Of a DNA stretch of 64,000 bases, positions 32,709 through 41,911 are shown piece after piece. Position 1 is the stretch's first letter. Each line of letters begins with the position of its first letter. The notes beneath the pieces are model-generated. The model did no database searches. It saw only the letters and a list, made by a program, of their open reading frames with translations, and was not told where the DNA came from. The DNA comes from CAZOVB01 sp964583095 (lineage in GTDB: Bacteria; Planctomycetota; Phycisphaerae; SM23-33): the NCBI GenBank assembly GCA_964583095.1, contig CAZOVB010000006.1:58520-122519 (forward strand). The letters are read 5' to 3'. Position numbers and translations under genes: made by a program.

Positions 32709-34442
32709 ATGCGTTTGAGGATGCTTGTTCTTGTAGGGCTCCTATCGAGCCTCGCCTGGGCCGACACCGTCTACCTCATCGGCGGCAAAAAGGTCCGGGG
32801 GCAAGTCCGCCGCAGCGAAGAGAAGGTGATCGTGACATCTCCCGACGGGACCGTTCACGAACTCGACGCCGTGGATGTGCTCTACATCGCCGAAACCGTC
32901 TCCGATGCCGATCCGGCGGAAAATCCCGACAAGCCCGGAGACCAGGTCTCCGACCCGAAGGCAGAGGAGGAAACCCAGGCCGAGAGCCTGGCGTTGCTCT
33001 CGCCGCCGGCCCTTCCGGGGCAACCGAAATTCTCGCCCACCCATGCCGAAAGGCCCGAGCTGATCGTCTTTCATTTCCTCAAGAGCAAGATCCCCGGCGT
33101 GCGGGGCTTCTCGGTGGAGAACCTCGACAGTCGAATCGAGTTCTGGCAAAAGGCCGTCAAGGACCGCAAGCGGAAGATCGGGCTCCAATGGGTCGGTCCC
33201 GAGGAGATCCGTCGTCTCCGCAAGGTCAGCCAGGACGCGCAGGAACAGGCGCGGGAGACGTACCAGAAGGTCCGCAAAATCCGCTCGGGAGGCCGAAGAA
33301 ACGACGGCCCCACCCGGTTGCAGATGGCCCCGGTGTACGAGGACCTGCTTGGGGCCGCCCGCGCCTGGCCGGATCCGACCCTGCGCAACCTCTTGCTCGG
33401 GATCGTCTACCTGCGTCAGAATAAGAACGAATCGGCGATCAGGATGTTTCTCAACGTCCAGGAAACATCGCCCCGAATGGCGGCAGGGCACCAGGGATAC
33501 GCCAAGGCCCAGGTCCAGAAGGGCACGCCCCTGGAAGGTCTGCCCTCGCTGCTGGATCTGTATTGCATGAAGCCCGAGTCCCAGTCCGTGCGCGATCTGC
33601 TTCTGGAAGGGGCCCGTGCCGTTTCGGGAGAACAAAGAAAGCACCCGGATTACTTGGCCGTCAAGGAGGTCCTCAACAACCACGGCGTGCGGGTAACCCA
33701 GGGAGAGGACGTCCGCCGGCGCCCGCGACGCAGGCAACGCGAGACCTGGCTCCTGCCCGGCCGGCAAGAAAAGGGCTACGACTACGAACTGCCCGTGCCG
33801 GTCTACGATCGGCTGGATTTCGTCCAGGCCGTCGCCGTCCCCGTTTCCCAGCACACGCTGCTGGTCGACGGGTCATTCCTGGCCGACGCGCTGGAGGTGT
33901 ACGTGCAAATCGACGCCGAGACGGTCCTGCCGGCGCGCATCTCGCGCAGCCGCGACGAAAAGGCCCTGAATGAACTGAATCTCGTATCGCTGCAGGTCGA
34001 GGCGGCGACGTTCGAGCCGCTCAAGACCGACGCGGAATCGGCGAAAATCGAGCAGGGCCAAACGCTGGCCTTCGTGGCCCTGCCGATGTTTCGAGCCATG
34101 GGAAATGTCCCCCGTGTTGTGCCGTTCCGGGCCAAGCGCGACGCGAAGGGTCGGTTACTCGTGCCCGAGCTGCTTCCCGGTGAGGCCGCTGCTCCGGTCC
34201 TGACGCCCTCGGGCAAGCTTGGGGGATTCCTTTCCGGCCGAATCGACCCCATGGCCGAATTGGGCGGTCCGCACCGCTTCCACGACCGCAAGAGCGTCAT
34301 CGAAGAGCGTTCCTCGGGCTCTTCGGGGCTGATCCCCAAGCGCTTCCAGGGGCGGATGGGACCTGCCCCTGCCCAAGCACCCGAAGAGGCCCTCAAGGCG
34401 CGGTACTTCATCGTCTACGGCATCATGGGCGAGAAGATGTAA
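32709..34442 (+). CDS. Exported hypothetical protein
   Basis: A 577-residue protein of no family I recognise. It starts with a signal peptide (MRLRMLVLVGLLSSLAWA), then DTVYLIGGKKVRGQVRRSEEKV, a small beta domain of the kind seen at the N-terminus of many planctomycete exported proteins. An acidic Pro-rich linker follows. The region around residues 215-310 has helix pairs that could be TPR-like (LRNLLLGIVYLRQNKNESAIRMFLNVQ). A basic stretch (RRRPRRRQRE) occurs near residue 340. The ATG at 32709 follows GGGAGA; TATACT at about 32620 could be its -10. It is convergent with the sulfatase gene, 14 bases away. Confidence 0.65.
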   Translation: MRLRMLVLVGLLSSLAWADTVYLIGGKKVRGQVRRSEEKVIVTSPDGTVHELDAVDVLYIAETVSDADPAENPDKPGDQVSDPKAEEETQAESLALLSPPALPGQPKFSPTHAERPELIVFHFLKSKIPGVRGFSVENLDSRIEFWQKAVKDRKRKIGLQWVGPEEIRRLRKVSQDAQEQARETYQKVRKIRSGGRRNDGPTRLQMAPVYEDLLGAARAWPDPTLRNLLLGIVYLRQNKNESAIRMFLNVQETSPRMAAGHQGYAKAQVQKGTPLEGLPSLLDLYCMKPESQSVRDLLLEGARAVSGEQRKHPDYLAVKEVLNNHGVRVTQGEDVRRRPRRRQRETWLLPGRQEKGYDYELPVPVYDRLDFVQAVAVPVSQHTLLVDGSFLADALEVYVQIDAETVLPARISRSRDEKALNELNLVSLQVEAATFEPLKTDAESAKIEQGQTLAFVALPMFRAMGNVPRVVPFRAKRDAKGRLLVPELLPGEAAAPVLTPSGKLGGFLSGRIDPMAELGGPHRFHDRKSVIEERSSGSSGLIPKRFQGRMGPAPAQAPEEALKARYFIVYGIMGEKM

Positions 34443-34456
34443 GAGGCGTCCGAACC

Positions 34457-35797
34457 TTACGGGGCCGGCAGGATCACCGGCTCGGCCTCGCCGGCCCGGA
34501 CCATGTGGGCCTTGAGCTTCTCCGCCAGTTCCGCGCGGATCTCCTTGTGCTCGTCGCTTCCGACCAGGTTGTTGAGCTGATGCTCGTCGGCTTCGTTGTC
34601 GTACAGGTGGGCCTCCACGTAGGCTTGGCTGCCGGGCTGGGCGTTGCCGCTGATGCCCGGAACGGCGATTTCGTAGGTCCACCTGCGGCTGCGGATAGCC
34701 CGGCCTATGTGGTCCTCGCTGATCTGGAGGAAGACCTCCTCTTCGGGACGATTGTCCTGGCCCGCTGCCAGGGGCGCAAGGGCATACCCCTGGTGCTGGG
34801 CCGGCGGTTCCAGGCCGGCCGCGGAGAGGATCGTCGGCGGAACGTCCAGTATACTCACCGGCCGGTCGATCACCTTCCCGCCGGCAAAGCCCGGGCCCCG
34901 GACGACCAGCGGCACGCGGATACAGCCGTCGTGACAGGAGCGTTTGTACTCCCCGTTTCGCGTGCGGAAATGGCTGCCGTGATCGCTGGTGTAGATCACG
35001 AGCGTCTCATCCAGGATTCCCTGCTCTTCCAGCAGCGACAGGTAGCGACCCAGGTTGGAATCGAGACTGTTGCAGCAGCCGAGATAGTCGGGGTAGTTCT
35101 CTGGCCAGTCTCCCTCTGCCGGACTCTTGGCCAGGTCGCCGGGGGGCGTATAGTCCTTGAAACGCTCCTTGGAACCTTCGGGCCCTTCGTAGCGGTTCCG
35201 GTCATTCTGGTGGTGGGGCTCGATGTACGAGACCATCAGGAAGAACGGATCCTCGGGCCTCTTGCGGTTGCGAAGGTACTCCAGGGCGATATCCGTGCAG
35301 GCGTCGGCCCGGTAGCGATCGGGGGGAAACTCGACCTTGTTGCCCTCGGTGTCCCACATGTGACCGCCGTAGCCGTGGGAGGTGAATTCGAGGATATCCG
35401 CTGCGCACCAGTAGTCCCGGTATCCGCCCCGGAACTGTTCGGGAACGGCCACGCTGTCGAATTCGTGGAAATGGCGCGAGGCCAGGTGCCACTTGCCCAC
35501 GTACGCCGTCTCGTAGCCGATATCGCCCAGGTGGTGGGCGAGGGTCTTGGTTTCCCGCGGCAGAGACAGGCCGTTCTTCCACACGCCGGTCTGCGTGGCG
35601 TGCAGGCCGGTCTGGAGGCACGACCGCGCCGGGCCGCACACCGGCTGACAGGTAAAGGCATGCTCGAACCGCACGCCCTCCGAAGCCATCCGGTCCAGGT
35701 TGGGCGTTACTTCCAGGTTTTGGCCGTAGCAGCCGCACGTGTCCCAGCGCTGCTGGTCGGAGAAGAAGAACAGGATATTGGGTCGCTTTTCGGGCAT
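34457..35797 (-). CDS. Sulfatase (formylglycine-dependent family S1)
   Basis: A 446-residue sulfatase. The maturation motif is PVCGPARSCLQTG, so Cys54 would become formylglycine. Metal and substrate residues are visible in FFFSDQQRWDT, VGKWHLA, VSYIEPHHQ and YTSDHGSH. There is no signal peptide, so the enzyme is probably cytoplasmic and removes sulfate from imported sugar units. The target is unknown. No maturase (FGE or anSME) is in the window. It is divergent from the photolyase gene with about 120 bases between. Confidence 0.88.
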   Translation of the reverse strand: MPEKRPNILFFFSDQQRWDTCGCYGQNLEVTPNLDRMASEGVRFEHAFTCQPVCGPARSCLQTGLHATQTGVWKNGLSLPRETKTLAHHLGDIGYETAYVGKWHLASRHFHEFDSVAVPEQFRGGYRDYWCAADILEFTSHGYGGHMWDTEGNKVEFPPDRYRADACTDIALEYLRNRKRPEDPFFLMVSYIEPHHQNDRNRYEGPEGSKERFKDYTPPGDLAKSPAEGDWPENYPDYLGCCNSLDSNLGRYLSLLEEQGILDETLVIYTSDHGSHFRTRNGEYKRSCHDGCIRVPLVVRGPGFAGGKVIDRPVSILDVPPTILSAAGLEPPAQHQGYALAPLAAGQDNRPEEEVFLQISEDHIGRAIRSRRWTYEIAVPGISGNAQPGSQAYVEAHLYDNEADEHQLNNLVGSDEHKEIRAELAEKLKAHMVRAGEAEPVILPAP

Positions 35798-35917
35798 GTC
35801 GGGCTTCCTTTTCCGATGTTGGATGAAGCGACAAGCCTACCCCCGCTGGGCGGCCTGGGCAAGATGGGATGTTGATTTCTCCGCCGAACCAGCCAAGAAT
35901 TCCAATGCAGGTGAAAC

Positions 35918-37315
35918 ATGACATCGATCCACTCTTCCCAGGTGACAGACAAGGCGCGGATCCACTTGGCCAACAACAAGGATCTGGCCCGGGGCCGATA
36001 TGTCCTGTACTGGATGCAGGCATCTCAGCGGGCCTCGGGAAACGCCGCCCTGGAATACGCTCTCGAACGGGCCAACGATCTGCACTTGCCCCTGTTGGTG
36101 GCCTTTGCCCTGATGCCTGCTTATCCCGAGGCCTCTGGCCGCCACTACGCCTTCATGCTCCAGGGGCTCTGCGAGACGGCCGGCCAGCTCAAACAGCGCG
36201 GCATCGGATTCTGTCTTCGCATCGGTAAGCCGGTGGAGACCCTCACCGAGCTTGCCGGGCAGGCGGCCATGCTCGTCTGCGATCGCGGCTATCTGCGGCA
36301 TCAGAAGCTTTGGAGACGCAAGCTGGCGCGCAAGGTGGACTGTCTGGTTGTGGAAGTTGAAGCCGATGTGGTGGTCCCTGTCGCGGTGGCTTCCGACAAG
36401 CGCGAGTACGCTGCCCGGACGATTCGACCACGAATTCACAAGCACCTTGCGGCCTTTCTACGTCGCCGGCAGAGCCTGGACGCCGGCGTCGATGCCGTAG
36501 GACTCGACATTCCTTCAGAGCCGGCCGACGACTGGTCGGCTTTGCTTGAGAAGCTCTCGCCGACAGAACAGCCGGATGTGAGCCCCTTTTACACCGGGGG
36601 CCTGAAGGAAGCGCGGGGCCGCCTGGGAGCGTTCGTTCGGCACAAGCTTCCCGATTACGATCAACTTCGCAGCGATCCGTCTCTGGACATTCAGTCGCAT
36701 CTGAGCGCGTATCTGCATTTCGGGCAGATCAGCCCGATCGAGGTGGCCCTGGCCGTGGCAGACAGCCAGGCCCGCCAAGCCAACCGCGAGGCCTTTCTGG
36801 AAGAGCTGATCGTCCGTCGCGAACTGGCGATCAATTACGTGCATTACACCCGGGACTACGATTCCTACAAGGCTCTGCCGGCCTGGGCGCGTTCGACGCT
36901 GGCTAAACACAAAACCGACCGGCGCAGGGAGCATTACACCGCCGAGCAGATCGAATCGGCCTGTACCGACGATCCGTACTTCAACGCGGCGGCTAAGGAG
37001 ATGGTCCTTACCGGCAAGATGCACAACTACATGCGGATGTACTGGGGTAAGAAGATCCTGGAATGGACCAAGGCGCCGCGTTTCGCGCATCGTCTTGCAT
37101 TGAAGCTCAACAATCGCTATTTCCTCGATGGCCGCGATCCGCTCTCCTATGCCAATGTCGGATGGATTTTCGGCCTCCACGACAGGCCCTGGCAGGAGAG
37201 GGATATCTTCGGGCAGGTCCGCTACATGAACGCAGCCGGGCTGGAGCGGAAGTTCGATATCGGCCGATATGTCCAATGGGTCCGAACCCTGTGCGAGCAA
37301 GCCCGGGGGGCGTAG
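35918..37315 (+). CDS. Deoxyribodipyrimidine photolyase, class II
   Basis: A 465-residue class II CPD photolyase. The class signature YVLYWMQASQRASGNAALEY is near residue 28. The FAD-binding C-terminal half shows LSAYLHFGQISP, LIVRRELAINYVHY, LTGKMHNYMRMYWGKKILEW and DPLSYANVGWIFGLHDRPW, all typical of class II. It repairs UV-induced pyrimidine dimers using blue light and reduced FAD. The ATG at 35918 follows GCAGGTG. It precedes the polyphosphate locus but is separated from it by a Pho-like promoter region. Confidence 0.93.
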   Translation: MTSIHSSQVTDKARIHLANNKDLARGRYVLYWMQASQRASGNAALEYALERANDLHLPLLVAFALMPAYPEASGRHYAFMLQGLCETAGQLKQRGIGFCLRIGKPVETLTELAGQAAMLVCDRGYLRHQKLWRRKLARKVDCLVVEVEADVVVPVAVASDKREYAARTIRPRIHKHLAAFLRRRQSLDAGVDAVGLDIPSEPADDWSALLEKLSPTEQPDVSPFYTGGLKEARGRLGAFVRHKLPDYDQLRSDPSLDIQSHLSAYLHFGQISPIEVALAVADSQARQANREAFLEELIVRRELAINYVHYTRDYDSYKALPAWARSTLAKHKTDRRREHYTAEQIESACTDDPYFNAAAKEMVLTGKMHNYMRMYWGKKILEWTKAPRFAHRLALKLNNRYFLDGRDPLSYANVGWIFGLHDRPWQERDIFGQVRYMNAAGLERKFDIGRYVQWVRTLCEQARGA

Positions 37316-37322
37316 ACGGGCG

Positions 37323-37364
37323 TTAACGAGATCTTAACAATCCAGGCCGGCATTTTGCTAGAAT
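37323..37364 (+). promoter_or_regulatory. Putative Pho box and promoter of the polyphosphate locus
   Basis: TTAACG (37323-37328) and TTAACA (37334-37339) are direct repeats with an 11-base period, as in PhoP/PhoB-type sites. A TAGAAT -10 candidate lies at 37359-37364, 19 bases after the second repeat. The repeat overlaps the -35 region, as in phosphate-starvation promoters. Confidence 0.5.
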
Positions 37365-37412
37365 GGTGGACTCAGGCCCCTGCCGGACGCAAGGCCGAAA
37401 AGGAGACGTACC

Positions 37413-38084
37413 ATCGACAGGCAGACAACGGATCGGTCGCAGCAAGCAGGAATTGGAAAGGTCGTATCGCCGGGACTCATCAGCAAGGCCGAAGCCCTGG
37501 CCCGTCAATGCAGGGATGAAGGCAGCCATCCTCGTCACGTGGCGAAACTGGCCTTGGACCTGTTCGATCAGCTCGAGTGTTTCCACGGGATCCAGCCGCG
37601 ACTGCGCGACCTGCTCTGGGCAGGAGCCCGGCTGCATGACATCGGCTGGCGGGACGGACGCAAGGGGCATCACAAGACCTCGCGCGATCTGATCCTCCAG
37701 GATCGGACATTGCCCCTGAGCCGTCAGGAACGGGCCCTGGTAGCGGCCGTGGCCCGGTACCATCGCAAGGCCTTGCCCAAGGCGTCGCATCCGTGTCTTG
37801 GCGGCTTGGAAGAAAACGACCGCAGGTCCGCGATCCAGCTTGCGTCGCTGGTCCGGCTGTGCGACGGGCTCGATCGCACTCACCAGGGACGTATCGACCG
37901 CGTGCATTGCCGTGCCTCCGATGGTAAGGTGCATCTGCGGTGTTTCGCATTGGGTCCGGTGGAAGAGGAACAGGCCGCAGCCGAGAAAAAATCCGACCTG
38001 TTCCAGCAGACCTTCGCGGTCTGTGTGAAGATTCGCACCACCGCCCTGCATACCCAACAGGGCCGAAAGATTCCGGCCGGTTGA
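37413..38084 (+). CDS. Small HD-domain protein related to the Ppx/GppA C-terminal domain; probable AUC start
   Basis: A 223-residue HD-domain protein. Landmarks are ALARQCRDEGSHPRHVAKLA, WAGARLHDIGWRDGRKGHHK with the HD pair, VARYHRKALPKASH and LVRLCDGLDRTH. This matches the HD domain at the C-terminus of Ppx/GppA proteins, including the next gene. In this frame no ATG, GTG or TTG lies upstream of the GTG at 37539, which would cut off the first helix of the domain. A strong AAAAGGAG lies seven bases before an ATC at 37413, so initiation at AUC is proposed. It is 22 bases upstream of ppx. The function is unknown; binding of nucleotides or phosphate chains is plausible. Confidence 0.65.
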   Translation: MDRQTTDRSQQAGIGKVVSPGLISKAEALARQCRDEGSHPRHVAKLALDLFDQLECFHGIQPRLRDLLWAGARLHDIGWRDGRKGHHKTSRDLILQDRTLPLSRQERALVAAVARYHRKALPKASHPCLGGLEENDRRSAIQLASLVRLCDGLDRTHQGRIDRVHCRASDGKVHLRCFALGPVEEEQAAAEKKSDLFQQTFAVCVKIRTTALHTQQGRKIPAG

Positions 38085-38106
38085 GTCGAAGACCGAAAGC
38101 AAACCA

Positions 38107-39702
38107 ATGACCGAAACCGACCGTCAGAATGATCCGATTCCTATCGCTGTCATCGACCTGGGCAGCAACTCCATCCGGATGGCCATAGCGCAGGTCGAAG
38201 CCGACGGGCATGTCGATGTGCTCGAACGCATCTGGCGGGCGGTGCGCCTCGGGCAGGACACCTTCGTAAGCGGGCGTCTGAGCGGCCCGACCATGTCGGC
38301 GGTTATCTCCATCCTCAAGGACTATCGAAAGATCATCGAGACCTACGGCGTGGAGACCATCCGCGCCGTAGCCACCAGCGCTACCCGCGAGGCCGCCAAC
38401 GCCGACCCGTTCATCGATCGGGTCTACATGGCTGCGGGCCTGGACGTGGAGATTATCGACCCCTCGGAAGAATCCCGCCTGATCGTTTCGGCCGTCAACG
38501 AGGAACTCGAGCAACTGGATCAGCCGCTGACCGGCGAGATCCTGGTCGGCGAGATCGGGGGCGGAAACGCGCTTCTGACCCTCCTGGAGGGAGGAGAGAT
38601 CCAGAACTCGGGCAGCTACCGTCTGGGATCGATTCGTCTCCAGGAAGTGCTCAGTGCCACCGAAGAGACCCCCGAACGCGCAGCCGACCTGATTCGTCAC
38701 CAGATCGCCGGCATTCTCTCGGGTATCTGCAAGTCGCTGCCGATGAACCGCATCCGCAGCTTCGTCGCCCTGGGGGGCGACGCACGTTTTGCCGCCGGTC
38801 AGATCGGCCGGCAGATCGACGGCACGTCGCTGCACGAGATGAAGGTCTCGGCCCTGAAGAGTTTCGTTCGGCGATGCCAGTCGCTGGCCCCGGAGGAAAT
38901 CAGCCGGACTTTTGACCTGCCCTTTGCCGATGCCGAAACGCTCAACCCGGCCCTGCTGGTACTCGAGTCGCTGGTCGAGGCCACCAAGGCCAAGAGCATC
39001 ATCGTTTCGAACGTGTCCATGCGGGACGGACTCCTGCTGGACCTGGCCCGCAGCGTTCGGGGTCACGAGGACGAAGCCCTTTCACGAAATGTTCTGCACT
39101 CGGCTGCGGCCATCGGTGAGAAATATCGATACGATCAGGAACATGCCGAATGCGTGGCGGACTTGAGCGTGAAGCTCTTTGACGAACTCCGCGGGGAGTT
39201 GGGGCTTACGTCCCGACATCGACTGTTGCTTCGGGTAGGGGCCTTGCTTCATGAGGTCGGCACGTTCGTCTCGGGCAGAGCCCACCACAAGCACAGTTAT
39301 TACCTGATCTCCAACGCGGAGGTCTTCGGGCTTCGCGGAGAGGAACTGCAGGTGGTGGCGCTTCTGACGCGGTATCATCGGCGAAGCGTCCCTCGCCAGT
39401 CCCACGTGGAGTATATTTCCATTCCGCGTGAACAGCGGGTGGTGGTCAGCAAGCTGGCCGCCCTTCTCCGGGTGGCCGACGCGCTGGATCGAGGCCACGC
39501 GCAGCAGATCCGGGAGCTGCGGGTGGAAAAGACTTCCGATGAGTTGATTCTTCACATCCCCGGCGTGCGGGATCTGACCCTCGAACGTCGGGCCCTGGCA
39601 AGGAAGGTGGATCTTTTCGAGGACCTTCTGGGCCTGCGGGTCCGACTGATGGAAGCCCCGATCGCCCGACAGGACCGACGTGAGCAAAGCGCCCTGGACT
39701 GA
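38107..39702 (+). CDS. ppx: Exopolyphosphatase / guanosine pentaphosphatase family (Ppx/GppA)
   Basis: A 531-residue Ppx/GppA protein. The ASKHA N-half has IAVIDLGSNSIRMAIAQ, VATSATREAANADPF, IDPSEESRLIVSAV and VGEIGGGNALLTLLEGG. The C-half is an HD-like domain: ALLHEVGTFVSGRAHHKHSYYLI, LLTRYHRRSVP, LLRVADALDRGHAQQ. In that domain the HD pair reads HE, whereas the small upstream HD protein keeps HD. The enzyme hydrolyses terminal phosphate of polyphosphate or pppGpp. It lies between the HD gene (22 bases) and ppk (49 bases). Confidence 0.9.
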   Translation: MTETDRQNDPIPIAVIDLGSNSIRMAIAQVEADGHVDVLERIWRAVRLGQDTFVSGRLSGPTMSAVISILKDYRKIIETYGVETIRAVATSATREAANADPFIDRVYMAAGLDVEIIDPSEESRLIVSAVNEELEQLDQPLTGEILVGEIGGGNALLTLLEGGEIQNSGSYRLGSIRLQEVLSATEETPERAADLIRHQIAGILSGICKSLPMNRIRSFVALGGDARFAAGQIGRQIDGTSLHEMKVSALKSFVRRCQSLAPEEISRTFDLPFADAETLNPALLVLESLVEATKAKSIIVSNVSMRDGLLLDLARSVRGHEDEALSRNVLHSAAAIGEKYRYDQEHAECVADLSVKLFDELRGELGLTSRHRLLLRVGALLHEVGTFVSGRAHHKHSYYLISNAEVFGLRGEELQVVALLTRYHRRSVPRQSHVEYISIPREQRVVVSKLAALLRVADALDRGHAQQIRELRVEKTSDELILHIPGVRDLTLERRALARKVDLFEDLLGLRVRLMEAPIARQDRREQSALD

Positions 39703-39751
39703 CCTCGATTCCCCCGGCGCCCGGCTGAGCCCCAGACAGGAACCATAGCCA

Positions 39752-41911
39752 ATGGCCAAGAAGGATCTGGACGACCCACAACTGTATATCAACCGCGAGT
39801 TGTCGTGGCTGGAGTTCAACGACCGCGTGCTGCGCGAAGGGCTCAACGAATCCCTGCCGCTGCTGGAGCGACTGAAATTCCTGGCCATTGTCAGTTCGAA
39901 CCTGGACGAGTTCTTCATGATCCGCGTTGCGGGGCTCAAGCAGCAGCGGGCCGCCGGGGTGCGCAAGCGCGATATCAGCGGCCTGACCCCGGTGCAGCAG
40001 CTCAAGGAAATCTCCAAACGGGCCCACCGCATGGTGGATGAGCAGTCCGAGGGGATACGCGACGTGCTGGACCGACTCCGGCAGGAGGGACTGCAACTTC
40101 TGTCCGGTTCGGAACTGGATTCCCATCAGCGCAAGTTCGTCAAGGGCTACTTCATGGCCGAGGTGCTTCCGACCCTGACGCCCCTGGCGATCGACCGGCT
40201 CAATCCGATTCCGCGATTGCCCGCCATGTCGCTTATGCTGGCGGTTCGACTTCAGGCAAAGCCCGTCAAGAAGCCCGGGGCCCAGAAGGGCACCAAAACC
40301 CAGGAGCCCGAAGGACACGAGAACAGGCAGCGGATCGCCGTGATTCCGGTTCCCGCAGTGCTGCCGCGGTTCATCGGACTGCCCGCCGAGGAAGACACCT
40401 GCCTGATGTGCCTGGAAGAGGCTATCGCCGAAAATCTCCAGGCCGTCTTTCCCCATGACAAGATCCTGGCCCGAACGGTCTTCCGCCTCAGCCGCGACGC
40501 AGACGTGGAAGTCGGCGATGATGCGGTGGATCTGCTCGAGTCGATTGAAAAGGCCGTCCAGTCCCGCAAACGCAGGGATCCGGTGCGACTGGAAATCTCC
40601 GCCCACCCCGACAGGCAGATCCTCAAGTGGCTCAAGGAGATGGCCGATGTCGCCAACGAGGATGTCTACCAGATTGACTCGGTCCTGGCCGCCGATGCCC
40701 TGATGGATCTGGCATTCCGACCGGGGCTGGATCATCTTCGCGATCCGGGTTGGCCGGCCCAGCCCTGTTCGGATCTGATCGGCAGCGACGACCTGTGGCA
40801 AAGCCTTCAGGAAAAGGACGTCCTGCTGATCCATCCGTATGAATCATTCTCGCCGGTGGTGGAACTGGTCGAAAAGGCCGCCGAAGACCCCAACGTCCTG
40901 GCCATCAAACAGACGCTGTACCGCACAAGTGGCGACAGCCCGATTATCGCCGCCCTGGAACGCGCCGCCCGCGGGGGCAAGCAGGTCATCGTGCTGGTGG
41001 AGCTCAAGGCCCGCTTCGACGAACAGCAGAACGTCCAGTGGGCCCGGCGACTGGAAGATGCCGGCGCGCTGGTCATCTACGGCATTGCCGGCTACAAGAC
41101 CCACGCCAAGGCGCTGCTGATCGTCCGGCGAGAGGCCCAGCGGATCACCCGCTATGCGCATCTTTCCACCGGCAACTACAACGACAAGACCGCCAAGCTC
41201 TACTCGGATATCGGGATGATGACCAGCGACCGCGACATGACGATGGATGTCGCAGCCTTCTTCAACATCCTCACCGGCTACAGCGAAGCCGTCGACTGGT
41301 CACGCATTTCCATCGCCCCCACAGGCCTGCGAAGGAGAATCCTGGAGTTGATCGATCGGGAGATCCAGGCCTCGACCCTGGATGAACCGGGCAAGATCGT
41401 CGCGAAGTTCAACTCTCTACAGGATAAGCGCATCGCCAAAGCGCTGTATCGGGCCAGCCAGGCCGGCATCCAGGTGCAGTTGAATGTCCGCGGGATCTGC
41501 TGTATCAAGCCGGGCATTGCCGGGGTAAGCGAGAATATCGAGGTGGTCTCCATTGTCGATCGCTTCCTGGAACATGCACGGGTCTTCTATTTCCACAACG
41601 GAGGCCACGAGGAAGTCTACCTCTCCAGCGCCGACTGGATGACGCGGAACCTCGACAAGCGTCTCGAGCTGCTGTTTCCCGTCTCCACCCCGCGCCTGCG
41701 TCGCCGCCTGATCCAGACCATGCGAACCTACTTCGACGACAATGTCAAAGCCTGGCAACTGCAGCCGGATGGGACGTATCAACGCGTCCGGAAGGGAAGC
41801 CGGGACATCCGCGCCCAGGAAGTCCTCTACCAGCGGGCTGTCGAGGAAGCTCACGATCTGGGACAGGCCCGGACGAGGTTCAAGCCGCTCAAGAAGCCCG
41901 AACAGGGCTGA
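39752..41911 (+). CDS. ppk1: Polyphosphate kinase 1
   Basis: A 719-residue PPK1 with all four expected regions. The N-domain begins YINRELSWLEFNDRVL. The catalytic half contains VLAIKQTLYRTSGDSPII, GYKTHAKALLIVRRE and RYAHLSTGNYND, which includes the autophosphorylated His, and the C-terminal LDEPGKIVAKFNSLQDKR and NVRGICCIKPGI. It makes polyphosphate from ATP at the membrane or in the cytoplasm. An insertion near residues 165-195 is rich in Lys, Pro and Gly. It shares the Pho-like promoter with the HD and ppx genes. It is convergent with the flavoprotein gene with no spacer. Confidence 0.95.
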   Translation: MAKKDLDDPQLYINRELSWLEFNDRVLREGLNESLPLLERLKFLAIVSSNLDEFFMIRVAGLKQQRAAGVRKRDISGLTPVQQLKEISKRAHRMVDEQSEGIRDVLDRLRQEGLQLLSGSELDSHQRKFVKGYFMAEVLPTLTPLAIDRLNPIPRLPAMSLMLAVRLQAKPVKKPGAQKGTKTQEPEGHENRQRIAVIPVPAVLPRFIGLPAEEDTCLMCLEEAIAENLQAVFPHDKILARTVFRLSRDADVEVGDDAVDLLESIEKAVQSRKRRDPVRLEISAHPDRQILKWLKEMADVANEDVYQIDSVLAADALMDLAFRPGLDHLRDPGWPAQPCSDLIGSDDLWQSLQEKDVLLIHPYESFSPVVELVEKAAEDPNVLAIKQTLYRTSGDSPIIAALERAARGGKQVIVLVELKARFDEQQNVQWARRLEDAGALVIYGIAGYKTHAKALLIVRREAQRITRYAHLSTGNYNDKTAKLYSDIGMMTSDRDMTMDVAAFFNILTGYSEAVDWSRISIAPTGLRRRILELIDREIQASTLDEPGKIVAKFNSLQDKRIAKALYRASQAGIQVQLNVRGICCIKPGIAGVSENIEVVSIVDRFLEHARVFYFHNGGHEEVYLSSADWMTRNLDKRLELLFPVSTPRLRRRLIQTMRTYFDDNVKAWQLQPDGTYQRVRKGSRDIRAQEVLYQRAVEEAHDLGQARTRFKPLKKPEQG

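Noticed and set aside
37363..37692. ATG-started open frame overlapping the start of the HD gene
   Set aside because: The product has no motif. HD-domain residues lie in a different frame that continues upstream of the GTG.
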